From: Dyella_B sp035690825
GTDB taxonomy: Bacteria; Pseudomonadota; Gammaproteobacteria; Xanthomonadales; Rhodanobacteraceae
Reading direction: 5' to 3'
NCBI RefSeq assembly: GCF_051954575.1
Contig: NZ_JBQCHP010000073.1
Span: 1-64,000 of the forward strand
DNA: 64,000 bases
This document shows positions 1 through 8,054 of this stretch, piece by piece (the first letter of the stretch is position 1; each line of letters starts with the position of its first letter). Under the pieces are notes generated by a model. That model was not told where the DNA came from, searched no databases, and worked only from the letters and a program-made list of their open reading frames with translations. The position numbers were made by a program, and so were the translations under genes.

Positions 1-166
1 CGTCCAGCGGCATGAACGCGCTTGCGGGTTCCACAGTCTTGGGGGCGCCTGGGCGCGCCCCATTTTTTTGTTGGGGGGATTGTCCATCTGGCAGGGCCGC
101 TCGCCATAGCCTCCCTTCTTACGGGCGACGGCCGGAACGACGGAGAGGAGGGAAGGGGCAATGCCG
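1..166. other. Window edge, no gene seen
   Basis: No reading frame here has a plausible start, ribosome binding site or recognisable protein. It lies downstream of the minus-strand sulfotransferase gene and may hold that gene's 3' region or the end of a gene cut by the window edge. Confidence 0.4.
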
Positions 167-2179
167 TCACCGATAATCTTTCACGACATCCCACAACGTT
201 CCCACGTGCGCCTCAAAATGCCTCCACCGTGCCACTGAAGACCGATACACCGGCCTCCGCACCTGCACCGCACTGGCGGTCTTCACAACCCGCGTATTCT
301 CATGAAAACGCAGACAGCGCGGATCCCAATCCATTCCCAGGTACGCAAACAACCGCCGCGCCTGGCCTTCGGTATCCGCCACCATGTCTTCGTAGCGCAC
401 ATCCAGGATGGAGTCGGACGGCAGCACGCGATGCCAATGCCGCATCAGCTCGATGTAACGCACGTAGTGGCGCCCTACGTCGCCAAGATCATAGGTGAAG
501 TCGAGATTGTTTTTGGAAAACAGCGTGGCATAGCAGGAAAAACACGAATCCATCGGATCGCGCATGGCGTGGATGATTTTCGCGTTAGGCAGCATCAGGC
601 GGATCATGCCGACGTGGGCGAAGTTGGCCATCAGCTTGTCGGTGATACGCGTCGCCTGCGGCGCCTGTTTCCACAGGTGTTCGATGTACGTATTGCCGAG
701 TTGAAGCATCTGTTCGATCGACAGGCGCGACGCCATTTCCGGATACGTGTAGGCGGGCTTGCCCGCTTCCGCCGCCAATGCGAACAGCATGTTTTCCAGC
801 TCCGGCCATTCACCTGCGCCATGAATGTCCGGATGTGTCGATAGAACCTGCTCGATCAGCGAGGTGCCCGAGCGCGGCATGCCTACGATAAAGATCGGCC
901 CCTTGCCGGTCGAGGCAGGTAACGGCCGAGTGGCGAAGTAGCGTTCGTCGAAAACAGTGCGGATGTTTTCGACCAACGCGACCTGGGTTGCCTCGTCGGG
1001 CGCGAGCTGGCTGCGCTTGAGCCGATTGCCTTCCGCATAGGCGGCGAAGGCATCATCGTAACGGCCGATGTCCTCGCGCATCTTGCCCAGCGAAAACCAG
1101 TAGCGCACGCGCATATGGTTGGACTGGGTGGGGAGCTTGTAGGCAAGCTTCTCCAGGCGTGCGGGTTCGGCATGGTCGGGCGTAAACGTGCGCAGCGACG
1201 CCAGGTTGCAGTACGCCTCCACCGATTCGTCATCGATCGCCATCGCCGCTTCGAAATGTTCGCGCGCTTCATCCAGACGGCCCTGCCGGCGAATGCTGCG
1301 GCCGAGGTTGTTGCAGGCTTCCACGTAGTCGGGCTTGAGTTCCAACGCGCGGCGGTAATACTGCTCGGCTTCCATGTGGCGCTCCTGCACGTACATCAGG
1401 CCGCCCAGTTCGAAATGGATACGCGCGAGCCCCGCATCGAGCGCCAGGGCGCGCCGGTAACTCGCTTCGGCCTGCTCGAACGCGCCATCTTCGCGCAAGG
1501 CATTGCCCAGATTGAGGTGCGCCTCGGCGCTGTTCGGCGTGAGCGTGAGCACGCGGCGAAAGCGTTCGGCGGCTTCGGCCATGCGCCCTTGTCCGTACAG
1601 CGCCGAACCCAGCGCGTTGAGCAGATGCGCGTTGCCGGGTTGCGCATGCAAGGCTTCGCGCAGATGCGGCTCGGCTTCGGAGTGGCGATGAATGCTCATC
1701 AAGCTCAAACCCAGGTGCGCATGTGCCTGGTAGAAATCAGGACGAAGGGCGAGCGTGCTGCGGTAGGCGTCGATCGCTTCCTCGAAGCGATGTTGCACGG
1801 CCAGCGCATGGCCGAGCTTGAAATGCGCATCGACGAAATCGGGCTTGATGGTGCGCGCGAGATGATAGCTTTCCGCCGCCAGCACCGGTTGCTGCAATGC
1901 CAGCAGGCTTTCGCCCAGCACGTAATGCGCAACGGCATCCCACGGCGACAATGTGGCCGCCTGGCGCTGCGCTTCCACCGCTTCGGCAAAGCGACCCTGC
2001 GCATGCAATGCCGCGCCCAGGCCTTGCCACAACACGGCATGCGACGGACAGCTGGCGATCAGCTCGCGCGCCATCGCTTCGGCCTGAATCGACTGGCGCT
2101 GTCGGATCAGGCTGGCCAGCGTTTCCATGTCCCGCTTGTCGGGCGCATGGGATGGGCTTGCAGTAGCGTTTTGTGACAT
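167..2179 (-). CDS. TPR-repeat sulfotransferase family protein
   Basis: Protein of 670 residues. The N-terminal half (about residues 15-355) is a run of 34-residue TPR units with the usual A/L/Y/P pattern (for example NLGNAL, ELGGLM, NNLGRSI). The C-terminal half is a sulfotransferase fold: the PAPS 5'-phosphosulfate loop PIFIVGMPRSGTSLIEQ lies near residue 428, and MRDPMDSCFSCY near residue 535 fits the 3'-phosphate-binding part. Proteins of this build (Sulfotransfer_3 plus TPR) are common in Xanthomonadales; the acceptor is unknown. The ATG at 2179 is preferred over an in-frame GTG at 2191; neither has a strong Shine-Dalgarno. The gene is divergent from the TetR gene across about 250 bp, so the two may share a control region. 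Sulfotransferase chemistry is known for the family; the specific substrate cannot be read from the sequence. Confidence 0.85.
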   Translation of the reverse strand: MSQNATASPSHAPDKRDMETLASLIRQRQSIQAEAMARELIASCPSHAVLWQGLGAALHAQGRFAEAVEAQRQAATLSPWDAVAHYVLGESLLALQQPVLAAESYHLARTIKPDFVDAHFKLGHALAVQHRFEEAIDAYRSTLALRPDFYQAHAHLGLSLMSIHRHSEAEPHLREALHAQPGNAHLLNALGSALYGQGRMAEAAERFRRVLTLTPNSAEAHLNLGNALREDGAFEQAEASYRRALALDAGLARIHFELGGLMYVQERHMEAEQYYRRALELKPDYVEACNNLGRSIRRQGRLDEAREHFEAAMAIDDESVEAYCNLASLRTFTPDHAEPARLEKLAYKLPTQSNHMRVRYWFSLGKMREDIGRYDDAFAAYAEGNRLKRSQLAPDEATQVALVENIRTVFDERYFATRPLPASTGKGPIFIVGMPRSGTSLIEQVLSTHPDIHGAGEWPELENMLFALAAEAGKPAYTYPEMASRLSIEQMLQLGNTYIEHLWKQAPQATRITDKLMANFAHVGMIRLMLPNAKIIHAMRDPMDSCFSCYATLFSKNNLDFTYDLGDVGRHYVRYIELMRHWHRVLPSDSILDVRYEDMVADTEGQARRLFAYLGMDWDPRCLRFHENTRVVKTASAVQVRRPVYRSSVARWRHFEAHVGTLWDVVKDYR

Positions 2180-2433
2180 AGTTTCAGGCACCGTCTCGAA
2201 GGGATGTAACGGAGCTGATGGTCAAGCGCGGATGCAGCACAGAACTTGCGCTTGGATAGCGATGGTGTGGAACGCATTGGCCATCGCGCGGCTGACGCAT
2301 CGCGTACCTTAGCGCAAACGGCGCGTCCGGGTTTGATCTGCCGCACATAAGCGGCGTTTTGCGGGAATGTGTCGGGCGCTGAGCTATAGTGGCGTGACAT
2401 CCGCTTCACATAACGCCGCCGTATCGGTCTTCC

Positions 2434-3036
2434 ATGGACAACACCGCACGCTCCGAACGCACCCGCCAGGCCGTGATCCAGGCTGCACTTGCCATCATCG
2501 CCCGTGATGGCCCCGGGCGCCTTACCTTCGACGCCATTGCACGTGAAAGCGGGGTCAGCAAGGGTGGAGTGATGCATCAGTTTCCTACCAAGGTGGATGT
2601 GCTGCGCGCCCTGTTGGAATACCAGATCCAATATTTCGACGACACTCCATCGTTGCGCGCGGCGAAAGAAGGCGCGCCGCAAAAAAAAGGCGCCCTGGCC
2701 GAACAAATCGCCAGGCTCAGGGATGTATCGCATCAGCCTTATTCGGTGGCGCACGCCATCGTCGCGGCGCTGGTGGAAGAACCCGAACTGCTGGCAGTGA
2801 GCCGGGAAACATCGCGACGCCACGCCGAACGCATCAAGGCCGAAGCCGCCGATACGGACCTGGCGCTGCTGCGCTGGATGGCTGCGCAAGGCTTGCTGCT
2901 CTCGGCCATGTTCGGCATGAGCCCGTTTTCCGAAGCGGAGCGGGAACGGTTGTTCCGTCGGCTGATGGATGACGGTAAATGGGGTGCTGCCGGCGAAGCG
3001 AAAAGCGCCGCCAAGCTGCGTAAAACCCGCAAGTAA
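2434..3036 (+). CDS. TetR/AcrR family transcriptional regulator
   Basis: Protein of 200 residues, the normal length for the family. Residues 8-55 form the TetR helix-turn-helix: RQAVIQAALAIIARDG, then LTFDAIARESGVSKGGVMHQ, in which the recognition helix ends in a His-Gln-Phe instead of the common Tyr-Tyr-His-Phe. The rest is a helical ligand-binding and dimerisation region with no close resemblance to a regulator of known ligand. The run of eight A bases near 2680 encodes QKKGA and the frame stays open. It is divergent from the sulfotransferase gene, which is a possible target because TetR regulators often control a divergent neighbour. No downstream gene is tightly linked; the next start is 200 bp away. 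Confidence 0.88.
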   Translation: MDNTARSERTRQAVIQAALAIIARDGPGRLTFDAIARESGVSKGGVMHQFPTKVDVLRALLEYQIQYFDDTPSLRAAKEGAPQKKGALAEQIARLRDVSHQPYSVAHAIVAALVEEPELLAVSRETSRRHAERIKAEAADTDLALLRWMAAQGLLLSAMFGMSPFSEAERERLFRRLMDDGKWGAAGEAKSAAKLRKTRK

Positions 3037-3237
3037 TAAGGACAGTCCCGCACGTGGTCGTCATTTCCGTGGAGTGGCGGCTTATGAACGATAAATTGCG
3101 TACACGATAAAAACCGTCCAGACGGTTTGCAAATCCAACGGCCCGCTGCTAGCCTGTATCCCGCTCCATCCCAGACGTAGCTGCTGCCCTCCCTTGGGCG
3201 GCGGGTGTCCCTTCAAAACCACACTCGAGATATCCCC

Positions 3238-3933
3238 ATGAAAAAGTCGATCCACGGTCGGCCTTGGCTGGCTGTTGCCGCTTGCATGGCCCTGGCCGGT
3301 TGCGCGGGCGTGAAACCGGTGCAGTATTCCGGTCTTGCCTCCTCGCCGCAGTTGAGTCCCGATACCCACAACAGCCGCGTGCCGTATCGCTATGACACGC
3401 CGGTGAACTGGCGTTCGTACCGGAAAATCATGCTGGAACCCGTCGCGGTATATCAGGGCGTCGACAATCAGTTCGGCGCCATGTCGAATGAAGACCGCAA
3501 CGCGTTGGCCAGTTACATGCAAAACACGTTCGGGCAAAAGCTGGCCACGCGCTTCGAACTGGTGAACGAGCCTGGCCCCGGTACGTTGCAGGTGAAGCTC
3601 ACCTTGACCGGCGCGAAAACCACCAAGGCGGTGCTCGGCACGGTAACGAAGTTCGATATCGGCGGCGGCTTGTACAACAGCGTGCAGGCGATACGCGGCA
3701 AGGAGGGCGCGATGAACGGATCGGTGATCTATTCGGTGGAAATCTATGATGCGCTGTCGCGGCAACTGCTCAGCGCCTACATCACCAAGCAGTATCCCAA
3801 CGCAATGAACATCGGCGCCAGCTTCGGTGCGCTGAAGGCCGCGCGCGTCGGCATCGACAAAGGCGCCGATGCGCTGGTCGAACAGCTGAGCAGTGAGGCC
3901 ATGCCGGTGGACGGTATCACCCGATCACGGTGA
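3238..3933 (+). CDS. DUF3313-like outer-membrane lipoprotein
   Basis: Protein of 231 residues. The ATG at 3238 is chosen because it places a typical lipoprotein signal at the N-terminus: MKKS, a hydrophobic stretch, then the lipobox LAGC with Cys at residue 22. An upstream in-frame GTG at 3205 would put eleven extra residues in front. The mature part begins with SGLASSPQLSP and contains YRKIMLEPVAVY, a signature of DUF3313 lipoproteins, followed by an alternating beta pattern and an Ala-rich C-terminal helix. No enzymatic motif is visible. It stands alone, followed by a palindromic repeat. Localisation to the envelope is a firm inference from the lipobox; the role is not known for this family. 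Confidence 0.8.
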   Translation: MKKSIHGRPWLAVAACMALAGCAGVKPVQYSGLASSPQLSPDTHNSRVPYRYDTPVNWRSYRKIMLEPVAVYQGVDNQFGAMSNEDRNALASYMQNTFGQKLATRFELVNEPGPGTLQVKLTLTGAKTTKAVLGTVTKFDIGGGLYNSVQAIRGKEGAMNGSVIYSVEIYDALSRQLLSAYITKQYPNAMNIGASFGALKAARVGIDKGADALVEQLSSEAMPVDGITRSR

Positions 3934-3970
3934 ACTGATGCATGCAACTGCGGTGGCGATGACCGCAGGA

Positions 3971-4059
3971 GTAGGTTGGGTTAGCGCAGCGTAACCCAAC
4001 GTCTACGGAGCAACATCGTTGGGTTACCCCCGGATCAAGTCCGGGGTAACCCAACCTAC
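3971..4059. repeat. GTAGGTTGGG-type palindromic repeat pair (family B, copy 1)
   Basis: Two facing copies of a palindromic repeat: GTAGGTTGGGTTAGCGCAGC on the left and its inverse ending in AACCCAACCTAC on the right, each with an internal hairpin. This is the REP type often linked to RAYT transposases. It sits between the convergent genes ending at 3933 and 4062. Confidence 0.85.
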
Positions 4060-4061
4060 CA

Positions 4062-4994
4062 TCACGCATGCAGCTGCCGGGCTTTCAAGCCGAAACGACG
4101 CACCATTCGCTGTACCAGCGGTACCGCCAGAGTTTCCTCGACAGGTGCGAGAGCGGTTTCGTCCGCATCATCATCGAGCTTCAGCGCACCGCTGGCCTGC
4201 ATGGCCCAGCAGAAGGCGTTGACGGCTTGCGTGGATACGCCGCAATGCTCGGCCAGGTTCTGCACGCGCCAGCCTTTGCGATAAAGCGCCGACGACAAGC
4301 GCAGCGCTTCGCGGTTGTCTGGAAACGCGATCAGGTCCGGCCATGCGCCGAGCCGATAGGTGGCGTCGCCGATCGGCGCAAGGCTGGCTTGATGGCGATG
4401 GCAGGCCGATACCAGGAAACTATCCAGGCTTTCGGAAACCAGGCCTTCGTATTGATGCTCGCACGGGGCGGCGATCGCCATGCAGGTCCAGGTGGCGTCG
4501 AGCAATTGCTGTTTAGCGACTTCTAGTTCTTCCCTGGAACTGGCGTAGATGCGCCGCGTGCCATGACGAATCACCACCGATGCAGTGCCGTTGCGTACCA
4601 GCACTTCATGCCCGTTTGCGCCTTGCAGCAGGCATATGCCCAGCAGCCCCTTGACCGCGTTGTCGTCGGCGCTGCCGGATGCGTCCTGCAGCAGGTGCTC
4701 GAGCATCTTGGCGATTGCCGACGCGGCGGCATGCTTGTCCACGCGCGTGCCGTTCAAGTGATCAGTGCGCTCGTCCTTGCTCAGGAAAAGCACGCGCGTA
4801 TCGCTGTGCATGGCCAGTTCATAGGCCACCTGGCCTTGCTCGCTGTCCAGGTCGGCGACCAGGATGTCGCAGGGTTTGCCGTCCCACTTTTGCAGTTGAA
4901 CAGGTGTGGAGGAGGACATCAGGAGTTTGCAGGCAAGCCAGAACCTGAGTTCCACTTCGTAGGGAAGGCCAGCCAAACCGATATGCACTTTCAT
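4062..4994 (-). CDS. Uncharacterised protein, paralogue of the roadblock/GTPase operon protein
   Basis: Protein of 310 residues with no family I can name. It aligns along its whole length with the 315-residue protein at 12276-13223: shared features include the start KxHIGLAGL/KMGLAGL, the beta strand DILVADLDSxxGxxAYE, GLLGICLLQ/GLLGICIRE, LDSFLVSACHRH/LDGFLIKACVKY, the LxxWPDL block and the closing RxxRxFGLK. The N-terminal third looks like an alpha/beta receiver-like fold, and residues about 225-275 look like a winged helix. Start at 4994 is preferred to an in-frame ATG at 5030 because GGGAGGAAA lies 9 bases upstream. Unlike its paralogue it has no GTPase or roadblock neighbour, so it is an orphan copy. 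A link to GTPase signalling is inferred only from the paralogue. Confidence 0.75.
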   Translation of the reverse strand: MKVHIGLAGLPYEVELRFWLACKLLMSSSTPVQLQKWDGKPCDILVADLDSEQGQVAYELAMHSDTRVLFLSKDERTDHLNGTRVDKHAAASAIAKMLEHLLQDASGSADDNAVKGLLGICLLQGANGHEVLVRNGTASVVIRHGTRRIYASSREELEVAKQQLLDATWTCMAIAAPCEHQYEGLVSESLDSFLVSACHRHQASLAPIGDATYRLGAWPDLIAFPDNREALRLSSALYRKGWRVQNLAEHCGVSTQAVNAFCWAMQASGALKLDDDADETALAPVEETLAVPLVQRMVRRFGLKARQLHA

Positions 4995-5410
4995 GGAGGA
5001 TTTCCTCCCGGACGCGACAACTTCAGGCACTCCCCTAAAGAACCTTGAGCTCGTATATCCGGGTCTGCGACAACATCACGCCTAACGTTCTTAGGCACAT
5101 ACAACACGCAAGGAAATCATCGCGGTTAATGCACATAACCGCTATCGCTACTTAGGTCGATTAACTGTCAGATGAGGTCAATATCGCGAGGCGCCAAAAA
5201 TCAGCCGAAATTGTCCCGAAAGGACAGATTAGCGGCCGCTTCCTGCCATGCGGGGTGCGGCGGTTCTTGCATGTGGTGATGCTGCCTCGTCGTCATTCCG
5301 GGCGAAGGCCGGAATCCATGCTCCGTACTGGGGATAGATTCCGGCCTTCGCCGGAATGACGGCGAGGTAATTTAAAAAATTGCGCTAAAGGTGCAAACCT
5401 AAAAGGGCGA
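4995..5410. other. Intergenic region upstream of the orphan paralogue
   Basis: About 415 bp without a gene. The first 200 bp, upstream of the minus-strand gene, are relatively AT-rich and probably hold its promoter. The remainder contains a palindromic repeat (5291-5372) and the 3' side of the esterase gene. I see no further element. Confidence 0.5.
5291..5372. repeat. GTCATTCCGG-type inverted repeat (family C, copy 1)
   Basis: Facing arms CGTCATTCCGGGCGAAGGCC and its inverse ending in GCCGGAATGACGG, separated by about 30 bp. It is a diverged copy of the GTCATTCCCGCGAAAGCGGG elements at 34894 and 47126. Confidence 0.8.
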
Positions 5411-6634
5411 TTACGGCTTATCCGCAAACAGCTTCAAATCCACCGCATTGGCCATTGCCCGATAACCGGCACTGCTCGGATGCAGATGATCGCCGCTGTC
5501 GTACGCGGCCAGAATCTTTTCCGGCGCAGCCGGATCGCGCACCGCCTTGTCGAAATCCACCACGCCATCGAACGCGCCGGAGGTACGAATCCAGGTGTTG
5601 AGTTCCTGGCGCGTCTTCTCGCCCGCCACGCTGTGATACGGCCAGCCGTTGCCGCCATATGGCGTCAAGGTGGCGCCATAGATCTTCACATGCTTGGCAT
5701 GCGCACGGGCGACCAGCGTTTTCATGCCGTCGATCAATTGCTGCGTGGTGATCTTGTCCTTCGCTTCCCACGCATAACCCGAGCCGCCGATATCGTTGAT
5801 GCCTTCCAGCAGGATGATCCAGCGCACGCCTGGTTTATCCAGTGCATCGCGATCGAAACGCGACAGCGCGCTGGGACCGAAACTGTCGTGCAGGATGCGG
5901 TTGCCGCCGATGCCCGCATTGGCCACGCCGATCGACGAAAGCTTCGCATCGGCCTGCAGACGCGCTGCCAGGTAGTCCGGCCAGCGTTCGTTCTTGTTCT
6001 CCTTGGAACCGACGCCGTCCGTGATCGAATCGCCGAAGGTGACGAGCGTATGTTTTGCGGCAGGGCCCGACACCTGGACATCGGTAAGGTAGAAACGGCT
6101 GCCGCTCACTTCTTCGCGCGGAAAATGCACGGCCGCCGTGGCGTCGCCGCTTTCGGTGATGTAGCTGGTGGCGATCGCGGCATTGTGCATCGTGGCTGGA
6201 TGGTATTGCGTGTCGGCTGGCACGTAGAGGCTCACCGCCAGTTGCTGCAGCGCCTTCACGTCCATCTTCACCGGATCGCTCAGCGCGCTTTCGCCCTTGG
6301 GAATGGTCACGGTGGGCTTGCCGTCGAACAGCAGCACATGATCGCTACCGGGCACCGTATCCGCGCCTTGCGCACTCAAGGCCACGTGCACCGGCCCCAG
6401 GGTGACGGGCACGTTGCCGAGCAGATTGGAAAGACGAACGCGTACCTCCGTGCCGCCGACGCTGGTGCGCACGATCTGCCGCACCGTCTGCGCATTGAGC
6501 ACCGGGCCGGTGGTATCCGGCGCCGCCGCCCAGGTATCCACCCACGCTTGCTGATCCGCAGCGGCAGCCATCGCGCAGGTCGCGACCGCGCAAACGGAAC
6601 TGGCGAACACCCATTTCAATACGTTACGACGCAT
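5411..6634 (-). CDS. Secreted SGNH/GDSL-family esterase
   Basis: Protein of 407 residues. Residues 1-25 are a signal peptide (MRRNVLKWVF, hydrophobic core, AMAAAA). Residues about 30-185 form a beta-rich accessory domain seen in secreted SGNH hydrolases. The catalytic domain follows: block I FGDSITDGVG near residue 200 with the nucleophile Ser, block III GINDIGG near residue 280 with the oxyanion Asn, and block V DHLHPSSAGY near residue 382 with the Asp and His. All catalytic residues are present. Related enzymes deacetylate or de-esterify plant polysaccharides or lipids; the substrate here is not certain. Export, together with the nearby polygalacturonase, suggests plant-polymer use, which is inference. 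Confidence 0.88.
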   Translation of the reverse strand: MRRNVLKWVFASSVCAVATCAMAAAADQQAWVDTWAAAPDTTGPVLNAQTVRQIVRTSVGGTEVRVRLSNLLGNVPVTLGPVHVALSAQGADTVPGSDHVLLFDGKPTVTIPKGESALSDPVKMDVKALQQLAVSLYVPADTQYHPATMHNAAIATSYITESGDATAAVHFPREEVSGSRFYLTDVQVSGPAAKHTLVTFGDSITDGVGSKENKNERWPDYLAARLQADAKLSSIGVANAGIGGNRILHDSFGPSALSRFDRDALDKPGVRWIILLEGINDIGGSGYAWEAKDKITTQQLIDGMKTLVARAHAKHVKIYGATLTPYGGNGWPYHSVAGEKTRQELNTWIRTSGAFDGVVDFDKAVRDPAAPEKILAAYDSGDHLHPSSAGYRAMANAVDLKLFADKP

Positions 6635-6861
6635 GCCCTTCCTCCCATGTGGTCTTGGCAGCGGGCACGTATAGCAAAAGCGCGGTTACTTTAGCTATGA
6701 AGGGGGATTACAAAATTTATCAGGCAAGTGTTTGTTGCATCGCAGAAAAAGCGGCCGAGCGACGCGCTTTGGCGATGGCGCCGGTCTTTCCCTCCTATGC
6801 ATGCAGGGGAGGAAGCTGCATTTCGCTTCGTACACGCGGCACTAACCAGGGAACACTTTGC

Positions 6862-7578
6862 TCAAGCATCATCCCATCCATGGCGCGCCGCATGCACCGC
6901 CGCCTGCGTTCGATCGGCAAGCTCCAGTTTGTGCAGAATGCGCTCCATATGACTTTTCACTGTGCCGGGCGCAATGTTCAGGCGCTTGGCGATGGCGATA
7001 TTGGTCATGCCATGTGGTAGTAGCGCAAAGACTTGCCGTTCCCGCGGCGTAAGCCGCTCGATCATGCTGCCAGCAGGGATGATCGCTTGCGCGGGTGCGA
7101 GCAGTGCGGCGGCCAGCATGACGCCAACTGTATGCAACGAAGCGAGCTGTGTTGGACTGGGCGCGTTTGCATCGGTATCGCTCATCAGCACCAGCAAGCC
7201 GTTCGTGCGGCGGTTGAAGCGCAATGGAACGAAGACATCGAAGCCTGGCGGGCGCCAATGCATGCTCGGCATGCCCGTGTCATCGTCGATGGCGCGCAGC
7301 GCAGCCGGATCCATGACAGGCGTATCCGCTGGCAATCCACCACCGCGGCTGGCCAGTACGCGCCATTCCCGTTCTTTCCGGCCAAGCAGCCATCCATCGT
7401 TCCATTGCAGATATCGCAAGGTTGCCGCAAGGACGCCGTCCAGTGCGGCGGCATGGTTCCCGTGCGCTTCGAGCGCGCGAGCCGCTTCGGCCAGCAACGA
7501 CTCCTGCGTGTGCGAGGAAGCTGCGCTGCCGTCGGATGGATCGTTTGCCTGGCGTTCGAAGGATGTGCCGGTCGGCAT
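6862..7578 (-). CDS. LuxR-family transcriptional regulator
   Basis: Protein of 238 residues. The C-terminal helix-turn-helix (about residues 175-232) begins with LTPRERQVFALL and contains the recognition part NIAIAKRLNIAPGTVKSHME, both classic LuxR/FixJ features. The N-terminal 170 residues resemble a GAF-like sensory region (LRYLQWNDGWLLGRKE and LVLMSDTDA) and there is no phosphoacceptor Asp pattern of a receiver domain. ATG 7578 is chosen over an in-frame upstream ATG at 7650 that would add a basic 24-residue tail. The gene is divergent from the polygalacturonase gene across 476 bp and is a candidate for controlling it, though no operator can be pinned down. Confidence 0.82.
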   Translation of the reverse strand: MPTGTSFERQANDPSDGSAASSHTQESLLAEAARALEAHGNHAAALDGVLAATLRYLQWNDGWLLGRKEREWRVLASRGGGLPADTPVMDPAALRAIDDDTGMPSMHWRPPGFDVFVPLRFNRRTNGLLVLMSDTDANAPSPTQLASLHTVGVMLAAALLAPAQAIIPAGSMIERLTPRERQVFALLPHGMTNIAIAKRLNIAPGTVKSHMERILHKLELADRTQAAVHAARHGWDDA

Positions 7579-8054
7579 AGCGTGGTCTCTGTCGGATGGC
7601 CGCCCGTGTGTGCGCCGTGAAAGGCAAACTGGTTTAGCGCGCAAACGCAAAATCGCGCACGTATTTCCATTTTGATCGAGCAGGTATGAAGAGATTTACA
7701 CGCGACTTGTTTCGACAGGCCTGCGTGGTCGTTCATGACAAGTCGCGCGCATGCCATGCACATGGCTTGTGACAAACAATGATGATGAGGTTGTTGGATT
7801 TATGAGAGACATCAACAATCGTCCGCTTCACTGTACTTAACATCGCTCGCCATGACAGGTCGGCACGTTGCGCAAACGCACGTGGCGATACGCATGCAGA
7901 AGGGGACGCGGCAGTGCTTCGAGTAAGAAGCCTGCCATACGACTTTTTCGCTCTAGCGCATTCCGGCAGACGCCGGAGTGACGGTTTGCTTTGGCCGAAA
8001 TTCGCCGCAAGCGCAGGCATTCTTTGATCAACGGTTTTATCCACGGAGCATTGC
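7579..8054. other. Divergent intergenic region luxR / polygalacturonase
   Basis: 476 bp without a convincing gene. It should hold the divergent promoters. At 7959-7983 there is a half copy of the family C palindrome (CATTCCGGCAGACGCCGGAG). CGGAG about 6 bases before 8055 can serve as ribosome binding site for the polygalacturonase. Confidence 0.5.

Noticed and set aside
1115..2176. 353-codon plus-strand frame opposite the sulfotransferase gene
   Set aside because: It is the complement of the TPR repeats, with no ribosome binding site or known motif; high GC keeps the antisense frame open.
5480..6694. 404-codon plus-strand frame opposite the esterase gene
   Set aside because: Antisense shadow; the opposite strand has signal peptide and all SGNH motifs.
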